Numbered from the stretch's first letter, positions 14,471 to 27,169 are shown. The stretch is 64,000 bases of DNA from Thunnus maccoyii (GCF_910596095.1 NC_056538.1:17718501-17782500); one strand, 5' to 3'. Numbers and translations: made by a program. The notes: generated by a model from the sequence alone, not told the origin.

Positions 14471-15278
14471 TTTTAGCTCTTCTTACAAGCTGTCATTTAC
14501 AGCTAATAATACATTAGCATCTTTTATTAACCATTAAAACCTCACATTATGGTTGGCTGACATTACATTGAGTGTTAATATCTCCTGATGTAGTGCTCCT
14601 ACTGTACCTATTTAAGTATCACTCTGCCTTTTTACCTTTTCATATCTGCAACCTAGCACCTATTAATACCTTGCAGCGAGGCTATACAAACTGACCAGCA
14701 TGAGGATTTTATTTTCTACATAACAGTTCCATTTATGAGTTATTGCCAACTACACAAACATGAGGACTTTACAAGAGATGCAGCAGTGTCTGTTTTAGTG
14801 AACCTCTGTTCTTTGGAGAGTCCAAATAAATTTTCTCACAAGCCTCTCTGTATCAGAGTTGTCCCAAAAGCACGTCATAAACGTCAGTAGCATAGCAATA
14901 ATACCCTTAGGAACAGCTCATCATTTAAAGAAAACTTATGTCACGGTTGTGAATGAACAGATCACAATAACACAGATGATGACATCACATTATGGTAGGT
15001 CCAGCAAAAAAAAACAGGAAACTTCAGTGTGTTCATTATTTAATGAAAAGATCATTTATTCTGCAAAAATAATTTTTACAAATGCAGCTGCTATACCTGT
15101 CTTGTGGAAACTCCTCATGTATGGTATGTCTCAGGGATCCAAACACATGTTTTGGAGGATGTATGCTGCCATTATAACAATAGCAATAGTGTCAATGTCT
15201 GTGTTCTACATAACTCTCAAACATCTCAAATTGCTACCATCATGCCATTCTGTGGTCCAATGTAGGCAACTACAGACA
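14471..15278. other. No gene recognised
   Basis: A 151-codon plus-strand frame (14859-15314) runs into the Tc1 relic downstream but has no recognised domain, no homology I can name and atypical composition. I treat it as non-coding. No other feature was seen. Confidence 0.45.
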
Positions 15279-15658
15279 GGTGACAAATTTAAGGAAAAAC
15301 CGGTACAGGTCTGAATGTTTGACCCCTACAGTGAGGGGATCTGGTGGCTCTGTCATGTTGTGGGGGGTATCTTGCTGGTATGGTTTGGGTCCACTTGTCC
15401 CCTTAGAGGGAAGGGTCACTGACATTGTCATCCTGGAAGAGACCACTCCCATCAGGATAGAAATGTTTCATCGTATGATAAAGGTGATCACTCAGGACAA
15501 CTTTGTATTGATTTGCAGTGACCCTTCCCTCTAAGGGGACAAGTGGACCCAAACCATGCCAGCTAAATGCCCCCCAAAGCATAACAGAGCCACCAGATCC
15601 CCTCACTGTAGGGGTCAAGCATTCAGGCCTGTACCAGTTTTTCCTTTAATTTGTCACC
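15279..15658. mobile_element. Inverted duplication of a Tc1-like transposase fragment
   Basis: Two arms of about 140 bases (15279-15420 and 15519-15658) are reverse complements of each other with roughly 90 percent agreement, separated by about 100 bases. Both arms, read outward-in, encode a Tc1/mariner transposase piece with GGSVMLWG, a following GLGPLVPLEGRVT, and on the minus-strand copy SGLFQDDN, which carries the second catalytic Asp region of the DDE/D core in this superfamily. Only a small internal part of a transposase is present (a full Tc1 protein is about 340 residues). Terminal repeats of a normal Tc1 element were not seen, so this is a rearranged relic. Confidence 0.75.
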
Positions 15659-16105
15659 CTTCTTTATGAATCTTCCAGTTATGTCAAAAATCATTTAGTG
15701 GAAAACTGTTTGGAAGACTTTTTATCCATGTACTCCCCCACACTGCCCTATTTTGTGGCATTAAAGTGCAGGGTGTGTGATGCTTCTGATGCTACACATT
15801 TTGTATAAAACACCAAAGGTCTATTCACAGGTATTCAGCCAGTAAGCGCCAAAGACTTCAAAAGATGCTGAGTAAGTTGAGGAAAGACTTCTGTGCAACT
15901 GACTATGACTCATAGTTTGGGAGAGATCTTTCTTCTTTGGTTCACCATGTACCACAGGAACATAAATATGTTTTTTTTCTTTTAAGGTAACTTTTGGAAG
16001 ACCTCTAGGTGGATGTTCCTGATTTGTATCTGAAATACCAGGTTCAACAATGTCAGGTTGAGTACATGTCACTCCAAAATGTTAGTAAAATGTGCTGTAA
16101 TCCTT
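15659..16105. other. No gene recognised
   Basis: Flank of the Tc1 relic. The first part may still be transposon sequence, but no further protein motif could be read. Confidence 0.4.
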
Positions 16106-17083
16106 GTTACCTTCATCTCTCACTTAGTCCCACTTCTCAGGATCACTGTGCTCATTGCTGGAAGCAGGCAGTTGGCATTTTGTAATGGAAAACAAATAAG
16201 GCCAGTTACAATTATCTAAACTATTTTCCAAATTTCATTATGCAGTGCATCTGCTTTTTATTGCAAAAATAATAACTCAAGCTTCTACTTGAATTGTTTT
16301 TTTTACATTTGATAAACTGTCTTTACTGTCTGTTCTTACAGACTGTGTATAAAAGGTACAATCCAAATTAAGTATTTACTAAAAACAACAATAATTAAAC
16401 GATATGCATTACTTTACTGAAACACTATTGATAACCCTCCTAATAGGAAAGTTTATTGCTATTTTGCTTCTAGAAATCAATTACTTAATCAGCTAAGAAA
16501 AGCTTTGAGGTCAAATCTTTCCTTGTTGAAAATAAACAAGATAGCTATTTTCAAAATAGGATAACACTAAATCTTACCTTTTGCACCTTTTCTTCTCCTC
16601 AGTGTACTCTTCCATGAGCCAAATTTGCTCTGCTTTGGTTTCTGGTGCTTGTTAGCAGCCAAAAGAAAGGCACGTTGCCATTTTTTTCCTCTGTTTTCCA
16701 TGTTTTTTCACTTCTGACTTTGATTGTTAACAAATGCAATGTCAGATCTATTTGGTGTAGGATGTATCATGGGATCTCTTACCTCCAATGTAACTGGCAA
16801 AGTCATTCATACAGTGAGCTCCCACCTCTGGCCATTACTGCTGCAGATCAACGCTGTACTGCTGTGAATTTTGGTGAGATAAAACAGACCATTATAGTCC
16901 CTCTGAATACAGATTTTTGACCTCTACCTTGACTTAACCTCATCTGCATCAGTGACTATAAATACCAAAGCCTGCCCAATAATGATAGAGCCTGAAATTT
17001 TTCCATTAATATTACTGTAAACTTTAAAATACTGTTGACTTTCACCTCTGCAATATCTGTTACAACCTTTTAGAAATACAAAT

Positions 17084-17432
17084 AGGGTTGCAACGATTAT
17101 TTTCATCATCGATTAATCTGACAATTATTTTATCGATTAACCGATTAGTTGTTTGGCCTATAAAATTTCACAGAATGGTGAAAGATGTCGATCGCTGTTT
17201 CCCAAAGCGAAAAACAATGGCCTCAAATGTCTTGTTTGTCCCGCACAACAGTCCTCAACCCAAAGATGTTCAGAAACCACAAAATATTCACTTTGAGAAG
17301 CTGAAATCAGAGAATTTAGACTTTCTTTTTCTTAGCAAATGACTCCAAACAATTAATCAATTATCAAAATAGTTGGCAGTTAATTTAACAGTTGACAACT
17401 AATCGATTGATCGACTAATCATTGCAGCTCTA
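17084..17432. mobile_element. Small inverted-repeat DNA transposon, family B (copy 1)
   Basis: Starts with AGGGTTGCAACGATTATTTT and ends with the reverse complement form CTAATCATTGCAGCTCT, giving terminal inverted repeats of about 20-45 bases rich in ATCGATTAAT. Internal text includes GATGTCGATCGCTGTTTCCC and CCCAAAGATGTTCAG. The same internal phrases recur at 37551, 46318, 51931 and 57796 in this window. Non-coding. The class is probably hAT-like, judged from the end structure only. Confidence 0.7.
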
Positions 17433-17832
17433 AATACAATATCAAATAGAGTTCAAAAACATTATATACATTAATTGTTACCATAATTACTTACAATTTA
17501 CAGAGCAGTACTCTCAACACTGTAGTTTACAGTATGGTGAATCGTTTCCAGTTAAGAAAGTGCTTAACATTTCTAATTATGGGTGGCAGTGAAAAAATTG
17601 TCAATTGTAATACCATTACCTTTGAAAATAATAATCCATGTTCCTCCTCAGTCCTTCCTTTCTTCTGTCAAATCTGTAAAAACCATTAAGATTACTGTAA
17701 AACACAGGCACCCATCCCACTGTGAATGCATTTTTTTTTTTTTTAGCTTACTTGACTAGTTTACACAGTTAGCTTAGCTTAACTAACTGTTTGGGGAACT
17801 GCGTTTTGCAGTACTTAGCTTACATCGACTGT

Positions 17833-18022
17833 TTTCCTAGAATGGCGAAGTTATGGCCCGCCCTACTCTGCCTCTGATTGGCTTACCCTGATATCCCTAC
17901 CATAGCCTTAACCAATCTCACTCCGCATGCCTAAATCTAACTAATCCCACCAACGAAGGCAACAAGTACTAACCAATCAGAGGCAGAGTAGGGCGGGTCA
18001 TGACTTCGCCATCCTAGGAAAA
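17833..18022. mobile_element. Palindromic small DNA transposon, family A (copy 1)
   Basis: Begins TTTTCCTAGAATGGCGAAGT and ends with the reverse complement of that (ACTTCGCCATCCTAGGAAAA). The inverted arms are about 50 bases each, including GCCTCTGATTGGCTTA facing a matching AGCCAATCAGAGGC-type end. Total length is about 190 bases. A second copy lies at 60670-60860. No coding content; superfamily not assigned. Confidence 0.75.
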
Positions 18023-18295
18023 AAAATTGGCCTACCCTTAACAATGACAAGTAGGGATCACCGTCGTTTAACGTTACTGTTGTTGCACTAACAGTTGCAA
18101 TCCTCATTGTGTGCTTCTCATTAGGCAGCTAAACATATTTTTTACAACTGCAAGTTTTGCTTTGATTTATTGAGTCACTGAGCAAAACATCTGTTTGTCT
18201 AAGAGATAAATACGAGCCAGACTTACCAACGTTTTGAGGACAGAAGCCTTCAGCCATTATGCCAAAAATGGAAGCCATTATCTGATAAACCAATT

Positions 18296-21200
18296 ACCAG
18301 AATTTAGAGCTGTATTATCAGGTGCATTTATCTATATCAAATTTCTTTTCCTCTGTTTTATATTTTCATATTTAATAACACGTTCATATTTTTCTTGAAT
18401 TGCAAAAAACGAGCAAGGAGATTTCAACTCACCTCCTTGTTAGGTTTGATTAAGAGTCTCAAAATTCATGCCAACTAGACAAGTCTTTGAAGAATCTGGG
18501 AATATAGTCAAAAAAGTGTATTGTCAGAGTTTTGTTTTTCAAAGTTTGGTTCGTATTTACCCTTGATGCTGAACTCTGGAATAGATTAAAGAGTTAGTTT
18601 ATATTAGTTTTTATATTAGACTTCAGCTAATATGACAGCCCCCTATCAAATGTATTTATCTATTTATTTGGCCCAAGTATAATCCCTGTGGAGGGGAGCG
18701 AAATACCCATCAGAATAAAATTGACCATCAAATTAAACTGAAACAGGATCAGTATCACATAATGACCCATCCATATGTATTACCAGTTTTTTCCAAAAAG
18801 CAGATAGATAGAACTTCACTCATCCACATGGGGATATTAGATCATTGCAGTAATAAAAGTAATGGGCTTTAGCCCCCTGTGACTCTGAAGAGGAACAAAA
18901 AGATATGGAAAATGAATGAATGACTCTGCAGATATAGCGGTATGTCAGTGGCACATTTTTCTGTGAGGAATTACTGACACATGTAGCTCTGTGCAGGACC
19001 GGACAGTCCCCTGGTTTCTAATCACAAATCCAGGATGCTCAGCAGTAGGCCTCCAGAGGTCAGATATTCTCTTATTTACCACGTGAATATTTGCCGTGTA
19101 TATCTTCTAATTCATATCTACTATACCATCTGTAATAATAAAAAAAAATAAAAATATTCCAGGTTTTTCATGTCATTGTTTTGATGCATTAAAATATTAA
19201 AATATGCCTGCATAGATAGTTTAGTTGTTCCAATTGTAATGGGGTGGATTATATAATGATTCATTTAATTATAGCGGACTGTCTCCTTTTCCTCCTGAGA
19301 AAACATGTAGTCTGAAATACCACCAAAAATTTGATCCACACAAAGAAGGAGAGAAAATTTTTTAAGCCCACCATTAATCCATCAAATCTCAAAAGCATGC
19401 TCTCAAACATACCTATGCTCTTTTTTTGGCATTTCATTAAAAATTTAAAATCATTGGACAAACCTCTGTTCCTGTTATGTGATGTATGATCTGTGGATAC
19501 CCTTCTGTGTGTATTTAAACATGATGTAAAGCATAAATTGCTTCCAGACAAACATCTCATAAGTGAATGGAGACCTGGCTCAAGAAGGCTGTTCCCGCCT
19601 TCACGTAATCTTATTTTTGGCCTTGAACACTGCCCACTTAATTTGTCATTCACACCTCTGACCTTATGTCTGAATATTACTGTAGCCTATAGAGAAGAAG
19701 TGCAACAGTGCGGCAGCTGAGACAGAAAGGATAAACTGCATTCGACGTCATGAAATACCACAGTAAGCACACAGGATTTCCCAGGACCCCATTCTGTCCA
19801 TTCTCAAAGGTTGAGAGAAAAATAATTTAAGATAAAAATGATCCAATAGTTCAGAGACTATGCTCAAGCCTAGACCATGCAGTTTTGGAGGCTTTTTTCT
19901 GTTGAAAATGAAGGCTTAACCCCAGAGCTACCTTTTTATGATGGTTTTGTATTGATAATAAATCGTATGGTTGGTGTGTTTCCACCATTTTCTTAATAAA
20001 TGAAACAGCAGGACTTTTAATATTTGGCAAAGAATGGGAGCTTTTTAATCAACTCAAGCAATTGATCTCGCCTTTCACTTTGTTTGCACATTAGACTTTC
20101 CCCTTGTGTGCTTAAACAAAGTTTTCATTTGTGACACCCACTCAGCCTCAATAAATAATGGCTCTTTTTCTCAGTTGTTAGGCTGTGTAAATAGTATCAT
20201 CAATCTTTTGGTAAGCTGTACAGCTGAGAAACATGTTCAATTTAAATATGATTTCATATAAAAAAGGTTTTGTATAGCTGTCCTACACTAGGGCAGTAGC
20301 ACAGCAGCAGCTGTAATATACTGTATCGTTCATGATCACTGGAAATGAATTCGACAATGTTTTAAAAATTCTGACCCAAACATAGATGCAAACAGGGATG
20401 AGACACAGAAAAGAGAGTCCAGATGTGTCGGTAAATGATGCATACGTAAAGGGACAGTGGCAGTGGCAAGTGTAAGGTAATTTCATACAGTATATGACCT
20501 TTTTAATTTACTCTAGTACTAATACAAACAGCACATCATATTCAGGAACACCTAAAATATCCCCTTCAAACATATGCCTCTTTATTTGTCCTCAGTAAAT
20601 CACAGGAATTTTATCATATACATATGTGTGAACCATTGTGTCAATTTGCACAATAGCAATAAATTAAGGATTCATATGTGCATATTAGGTGCGAGATTTT
20701 ATCATTAAAAAAGGTGGAGGAACCAGGTCCGTGAGATTCTGATGGACATAGAGAATCACAGTCCCTACATATGTCAGGGTTTGGCTTGGTCAGATGAACA
20801 ATGAACAGACACCGATATATCTACAACTTTGTAAGACCCCAGAGAGATTTCTTGTCCATTTCAGAGTATATCAAAATCTGCGACAACAATCAATGTATCA
20901 CTCTAGAACACTGCAGATGTCTGAGCATACTATGGTAATTCTTGGCAACAGTCATTTCCTTATCTATATTAAATTATTTAAATATAAACGCAGACCAGTA
21001 TATTAATCTATTAACATCAGACGTTATAAATGTTTTAGTGCCACTGTGCGCAGTAGTACTGCATTTACTCATTGCAGTACCCAGACACGATAAGGAGTGA
21101 AGACTATAAACAATACGTCTAAAGCATTTTCTCACAAGTCCAACAGCGTTTCTTGGAGAGCTTTTGACAGCAAGCATGTCCATAATAAAGCCAAAGATAA

Positions 21201-21355
21201 TAAGAGAAGGGAGAGGGAGCTGCAAAGACAGCCGGTTAGATAATTTGGCTTGGAGATATTCAATTTGCTAAAGATCCACCCAGGACATACTGTATACGAG
21301 ACGCTGGGGTTGGGGATTTAGCCATGTGGGTTCAAGAGAGTTGAGCAAAGACCAA
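18296..21355. other. Gene-free AT-rich stretch
   Basis: No exon or known repeat could be supported. The 130-codon minus-strand frame at 19261-19653 has no recognisable domain, no consistent splice context and its plus-strand shadow is equally open, so I take it as chance. Confidence 0.4.
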
Positions 21356-21440
21356 CCAGTTTTTTTTATACATTTCTAAACTCTGATGAATGGCATCCAT
21401 GGTTTTCTGGTGCATTAGTGGAGGATTCATATCAGCTGTT
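21356..21440. repeat. Inverted copy of a segment found at 25885-25965
   Basis: The text around GGCATCCATGGTTTTCTGGT and GTGGAGGATTCAT reads as the reverse complement of ATGAATCCTCCACTAATGCA and the following CATGGATGCCATTTATCAG at 25899-25945. The two copies are about 4.5 kb apart and in opposite orientation. This marks a dispersed repeat family whose ends I cannot define. Confidence 0.6.
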
Positions 21441-22141
21441 TTCACAGCTGTTCTTCTCTGAGCCTTGGTATAGAGAAAATCATTGTAAAGTGAAGTCTGA
21501 GTATATTGTAAGTGACTTTGGAGCTGCAGGGAAACAAATCACCAGCACCAGCATGGCCTTGTACGATAGAGAAGAAGACGAAGAATGAGCAAAATATATA
21601 CAGCTGCTATCCTATGGTAAAGTGCTATGTAAAAGGCTTAGAGCACACAACTAGTTACAAAAATGAAACTCTATGAAACATCGTGTGCAAAGGTCAGCAG
21701 GACCAAGAAAAGCACCAAGATAGACTATTTCAGATTTGAAACATGAAAGTCATCCCTTGACCTTGGAAATATTTGTTTTAATCCCAAATAAAGGTCCATT
21801 TATTGGCATTTGTCCTGACTTTCAACCGTATCATATGGCCTGACATTTGCTTGGTTGTTGTGGAGATGGGATCGGTTTTATGTGATGTTGAAAGCTTATT
21901 AAAAAGCTGAGTTGGGAAAGTTTTGGCAAACAAATATCTCCAAGTTCAAGAATGAACTTTCATGCTTCACTTTCAAGCCAACACGGACAAGAGGTCCTAA
22001 AAGTGCGCCAATGCTTGTGATACAGTTGAAAGCCTTTTAAAAGCAAGTTAAAAAGCTAGTAAGTAAACCTTGAGTTGGGGATGTTTTGTAAAACTATTCA
22101 GATTTGCTTTCATTGAGCTGTATACAATCATAAAAATAGAT

Positions 22142-22290
22142 CTTTTTTTAAACATAACCTTTATTTATCTAGGGAAGCTATAGAAATGCTCAGCTCCACT
22201 AGAGCAGAGTAGGTTTAAGGGCCTGGCTCAGGGGCACCTAAAGCATGGTAATGAGGAGGGGAGGGGGGGGGGAGCCCTGCTCTATAACAG
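22142..22290. mobile_element. Short interspersed repeat fragment
   Basis: Contains TAACCTTTATTTATCTAGGG followed by a GC-richer tail and a poly-G tract at about 22261-22272. The opening phrase is typical of the 3' region of common fish non-LTR repeats. Only a fragment is present. Confidence 0.4.
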
Positions 22291-24410
22291 AGGGATATTT
22301 TTACGCTGTTCATGCTGTTGGGACACTGAGTATTAATGCCATTATCAGGCATTAATGGAAATATGATATTACACAATGATGCTGCCAGGTGGAGCTATAA
22401 GAGAAGAAAAGCATGGACTCAAGTAATGAGCCCTGTGGGACCACATGCAGGTTGTCCACTGTTGAAGGTGACGGCAAGGTAATTGGCAAATTATGACACT
22501 GTAGTTGCCATTGGATGAGGATTTGAGCCAATTCACTGCTAAAAATACATGATCTACTCTGTTAAACACTACTCCTTTGTGCATGAATTAAAAAGGTTCC
22601 CTGGGTGGGATGTAAATAGCAGGTACAAAATGTTCCAAAAGGTTACCCAACACTGTGATAAGCCCCCACAACGTACATTTAACTGTACCAGTAATGAGGT
22701 ACAGTATATGTACAGTACATCTGGAGCAGTAAAGCTGGGCCTCTTTGTTACAAGTTGATCTCACTTCTTCCATTAATAAAATGTGCCCTTTGTGAAACTA
22801 TTCCACATCCAACTACATTCATTAGAAAACACTGATCTGATCACTCAGATTAATACTGACATTATAGGAATTGCACTGTTCCGATTTCCAAAAGGTGCTT
22901 TCTCTTTTGATTTGCTCACTTTAACAGAACAGCACCATTTAACATCTCATCTCATACCTTGTGGCTGTTGAAGTGTCATTTTCTAGGAAATATGTGCAAT
23001 ATACCATTATCTTGGATGTTGATAACTACTGAGGTGAACGTTAAGTGAATGTTTCCTATCCAACATCAACCACCTTGATAAATTTACTAACTAAAAGTGA
23101 AAAACTGTGGATACAATCATACTTTGGATTCCCAGACATATCCACACTTTGCCTTTTGTTATTCAAAAATGCTTCACTGAGAAAACACTCCCTTATGATT
23201 CATGTCTTTGAACTTAAAACAAATCCCACCATAGTTTCTGAATTCCACTGGTGGTAAGTAGTCTTTCTCTTAAAGCCAAGTGGGCTTTAGCAATATGGTC
23301 CCCATTAGTTTCATAGTCACTCTGTCAAATAATAAATCAATCACAACTGTACTGAATTCCTCCATGGTTGCAACCCCATCGCCCTGTCCATCATCCATGT
23401 GGAACTGGATACTAAGTTCTCATGTGCTCTTCCCGAAGGTCTTATAACACACACAAGCAGTTTTTAGGAATAAAGGCCTTAACTTGCCCACAGGAATCAG
23501 CATCTTATCTTATCTCATCATCTTTCTGTACAAACTGGATGCCAGTATGAAGGCAATGCCAATACCACCTTCCAAAACTAGTATGGTCTTCCAGGAGGTG
23601 CCTTGTGTGAGATGTTAGTTAGTTAGTTAGTTCATTTATTCAGGAAACCTCATTTAGATCAACAGAGACCTGAAAACCGATTACATGTACACAAGATCAC
23701 AATAAGACAGTTTGTTCACTCAAAACAATCATCATGTAGACACACTAATTAAAACAATCACAAATATCAGCTAGTAAAGCTGTAAAGTCCATCAGAAGAC
23801 TCAGTATCTCTAACTTCAAGCTGTGTAGCTGTTCATTGGTGCAAGACACCCCAGTTCAAAGAGTGTATGAGGAACTTTTAAAGCCAACCTATTCTGTGAT
23901 CTGGTGTCATGGTTATTAACTTTGAACTCAACAATGTTAAAAGATGTTCATGTCTGTTAAATATGTTACATTTTATACTATAAAACGTCAATGTCAATTC
24001 TTCTGCAATCTGTTCATGGCTAGTGTGTGGTCCTAGACTTGAGCATGGGGTTGTATATTTCATTTAGTGTGGATTAAGTGATGCACTGGTTTCTTGGAGA
24101 TGCCATTTCAGGTTTCTGGTTACCACTTTGAACACTTTTATTTGCTGTTGAATCCAGAAATTATCATTGAGTTGAAGTCAGTTTTGTTTTACACCATGCC
24201 CACTGGTGAGTTTAGCCCGTAGTGTTTATCCAGATGGACTGTAGTCTCTAAAATTGCTGTTGCTAGGTTATGCATTGAGTTATAGCACCCCCATCTGTCC
24301 AACTAGTGTAGTATATTGGAAGGTATTTGATGATCATGCACATTCATTTTCATGTAAGTAAAATAAGTTGGAACTTTTTATCTTGTTGTCACTTTTATTA
24401 CTGATATTAA
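22291..24410. other. No gene recognised
   Basis: Open frames are short and unrecognised. A TTAG/TAGT run at about 23616-23632 precedes TCATTTATTCAGGAAACCTC, a phrase of fish non-LTR repeats. No exon supported. Confidence 0.4.
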
Positions 24411-24415
24411 AGGCC

Positions 24416-25461
24416 TTTTTCACAGCAGACATTTTGACTTGTCATAGAAGCACAGCCGTAACTAATAACATTAACAATGGCTCTGTTTTTATTCCAGTGT
24501 CCCAGTAAGTCATGACAGTGTGACAGTGAGCCAGTATGCACGACACCAGCACCCTGAAACTGAAGCAGCTTAATGGAATTCAGCTGTCTTTGATTATATT
24601 ATTTATCAGTTTGTATTGCTGTTTGGTTGAACATGTCTAATATGACTTAAGTTACATTATTTCTGTTATAAATGTTATCTCTAATGTTCAATGTCTTCAT
24701 GTTGCACTGTTACATACTGTTGAGCTGTCGTGAAGGACAAATTTCAACAAAGGTGGACAATGAAGTTATATTGTATTGAATTGTGTAGCATTAACACTTT
24801 AAAATCCAGTTTTCCTTCATATTGCTTTAAAGGATCATATGCACGTATATTTAGTATCACTTTGTCACAACTTTTCATTACTAGAAACATAATGTTTACA
24901 CTGAGTGAAATGTTCCGATTTTTGTACCATTTAAGCCGTATTTTCCAAAACTTAAGCCTGACATATTTGGTATCTTTGGAAACTTTAAAATCTTCACTTG
25001 AATTCAAGATAAACATATGTATGTTTGAACAAAGTTTGGTTGCACAGCATAAGTTTGCACTGACTTACTTAAAAAATTTACTGTGTGTGGGAGCTATGCT
25101 CACAAGAATGTCTCTGACTTGGCTCATCAACTACAAGAGACAATAGGCCTTTTCACAGAAAGCATTGTAACATGACATAGCAGGAAAAGCACAGGTTTAA
25201 TTAATAATGTAAATAAAGGCTGCACTCTTAGGTGTTCCAGCACCAGGAAATCATTGGCATGGCTTTACGAATCACCTACATAAAACAAAGCCATCATTAT
25301 TTTGATTAATTATTTTTATTAATTTCCTCACTGACAAGTTGAAGGCCCTGTACATGAGGTGAACATGAGGTCACTGGATTTCTTGAACTAATTAGAATGA
25401 CAAAGGTGCATCAAGGCTGTACAATAGTGTGCAGGGCATTTAAAATGTCTGCTGTGAAAAA
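24416..25461. mobile_element. 1.05 kb element with 20-base perfect terminal inverted repeats
   Basis: The left end TTTTTCACAGCAGACATTTT (24416-24435) is exactly the reverse complement of the right end at 25442-25461. The flanking bases continue as imperfect inverted matches. Inside, plus-strand frames at 24730-25146 are open for 138 codons but show no transposase motif. It is therefore a non-autonomous DNA transposon. A related phrase, GGAAAAGCACAGGT, occurs inside at about 25175-25196 and its reverse complement again at about 26055-26070, so internally deleted or nested relatives are present. Confidence 0.7.
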
Positions 25462-25469
25462 AGTCTTAA

Positions 25470-26280
25470 TCTTAGTATAATGTAAGTTGTTTTCTTAATC
25501 AGCAATGAAATGAGAGAGGTATCTTTCACTATTACGCATAGATGCTACCTCTGTAGATATTACATTAGCTGTTCAAATATGGCAAAATTCTTGAAAGATT
25601 TGGAAAACTACAGAATTGTTCACAAGTTTTTGGCACTAAAAGTAAAGCAGTAAACAGAGGAAACCTAAATCAAATCAATATTTGGTGTGAGCAAACTTTG
25701 CCTTTATAACAGCATTCATTTTGTGATCCATGATATTGGGCTATACAAATACTACTTACTTGACTTAACAAATAAAAAACATAAAATACAAGATATTTAT
25801 CTGAATGTGGAGTTTTTATTTTGTGTCATTCTACGATAGTTTAAATCCTCTTCTGGATTGTATTGGGTTTTTTTTCTCCACTGAAGACATTTTGACAGAT
25901 GAATCCTCCACTAATGCACCAGAAAAACATGGATGCCATTTATCAGGGTTTAGAAAAGCACATGTGTAAATAACTAAGATTAATGATAGCTCGATTTCAT
26001 TTAGCTATCACACTGTCTCTGTTTACTTGGACACTTATTGGTATGTTATTAGTAACACCTGTGCTTTTCCTACTATGAAAAGTTAAATGTCTGCTGTGTG
26101 AGCCTATTAGAAGAAGTCTACATATATCTGGCCAGCCTTTATTTTCCTTACATGCTTCCTTGTTCCTTTCTATAATCGTGCTTTTTATGTACTTATTTAG
26201 TTTATTCATTAATTTATTTTGTCATTATGCAGGCTAGTATACCCTATTATCATACTTGTATGTTATTTACTGTATGAAGT
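25470..26280. mobile_element. Mosaic of repeat fragments
   Basis: Contains AATCAATATTTGGTGTGAGC at about 25674-25693, a phrase recurrent in a fish repeat family, then the segment at 25885-25965 that is the inverted partner of 21356-21440, and at about 26050-26100 an inverted piece related to the terminus of the element at 24416. Ends of the individual pieces could not be drawn. Confidence 0.45.
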
Positions 26281-26560
26281 GAGAACGCTACAGGAAGTCA
26301 TTCCTGCCAGCTGCCATCAGTCTGTACAGTGACTCTCCTCTGTGTCATGAGAGGCGACTGACAGTGAAGACAGACTGCTCACCTGGACTATTATTTATTT
26401 ATTACATTATCCATCACATCTGTCATAGTTCAGATTCATCTGTATATAATCTTTCAATCTATACTCTTTGTCTTTATATACTGTTACATATGTATAAACT
26501 TTGTGTAAATTATTCATCTTTCAATGTACACTTAATTCTAACATCCACGGACAAGCATGC
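26281..26560 (+). mobile_element. LINE-like 3' tail
   Basis: Reads CAGGAAGTCATTCCTGCCAG followed by CTGCCATCAGTCTGTACAGT, matching the style of the end of the reverse transcriptase ORF in fish non-LTR retrotransposons of the Rex1/L2 kind, where the C-terminal residues around SFLPAAISLYS are encoded. The remainder is a T-rich tail leading towards the ATCT microsatellite. Only the 3' end is present, so 5'-truncated as usual for these elements. Confidence 0.45.
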
Positions 26561-26815
26561 ACTTTACAACCACATCTATATTCACCTGACTTGCACTAAT
26601 GTACAGTGTACTATACCATAGCATTTTAACATCATTGAACATACTCAGTAAATAGTATAGTATAAACATTACAACACTAAGGCTATATATATGATCTGAC
26701 TTGTGGATTGCAAAAACAAAAAAAGTTGTGTAAAATACTGTGTGTGCAGAAGTAAATGTTCTAATAGGTGTAGCTGTCGTTTGTATATGTGTATGTTAGA
26801 TAGGTGCAGTAGTGC

Positions 26816-26886
<71 letters not shown>
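26816..26886. repeat. (ATCT)n microsatellite
   Basis: An uninterrupted tetranucleotide run of 71 bases, about 17.75 units, lying downstream of the LINE-like tail. Long perfect runs of this type are usually length-polymorphic. Confidence 0.98.
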
Positions 26887-27169
26887 ATATCATCATAATA
26901 AAGATCCTGTGTGAAATCTTGCACTAATAATAAGGCTGTAAAACTGTTAATAAGTGTATTTTTTAAATGTCTTTTTTTAAACTAGTCTGTTGTTTTATTT
27001 ATACATTCATTCATTGTTTTATTATTTATCCTTTTTTCCTTTTTTTTCTCTTCTATATGTGTTGTTTGTTAACACTAGCATTTTGTTCAAAGAATGTACC
27101 TTGTTCTTTATGGTACTCAGTAAAAGTTAAACAAAAATAAATAAATAAAAATATTTTTAAAAAAGGCTC

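Larger units (their letters stand above)
16111..18278 (-). other. Doubtful four-exon transcription unit
   Basis: On the minus strand four segments have good splice signals: 18227-18278 (ATG start, then GTAAGT), 17620-17673 (CTG/TACAG acceptor, GTAATG donor), 16578-16641 (CCAG acceptor, GTAAGA donor) and about 16111-16157 (TTCCAG acceptor, GTAAC donor). Phases of adjacent segments agree in one reading: the first reads MASIFGIMAEGFCPQNV and the third contains QIWLMEEYTEEKKRCK, and the fourth ends DPEKWD then stop. However, that reading meets one in-frame stop in the second segment. It may be a decayed gene, a long non-coding RNA, or an incorrect exon model. No family is recognised. A transposon of about 350 bases (17084-17432) sits in the proposed second intron. 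Confidence 0.25.

Noticed and set aside
14859-15314. 151-codon plus-strand frame running into the Tc1 relic
   Set aside because: Upstream part has no recognised motif; joining to the relic appears accidental.
19261-19653. 130-codon minus-strand open frame
   Set aside because: No domain, no splice context, atypical composition; likely chance.
24730-25146. 138-codon plus-strand open frame inside the 1.05 kb element
   Set aside because: No transposase motif and the opposite strand is also open over 90 codons; judged non-coding.
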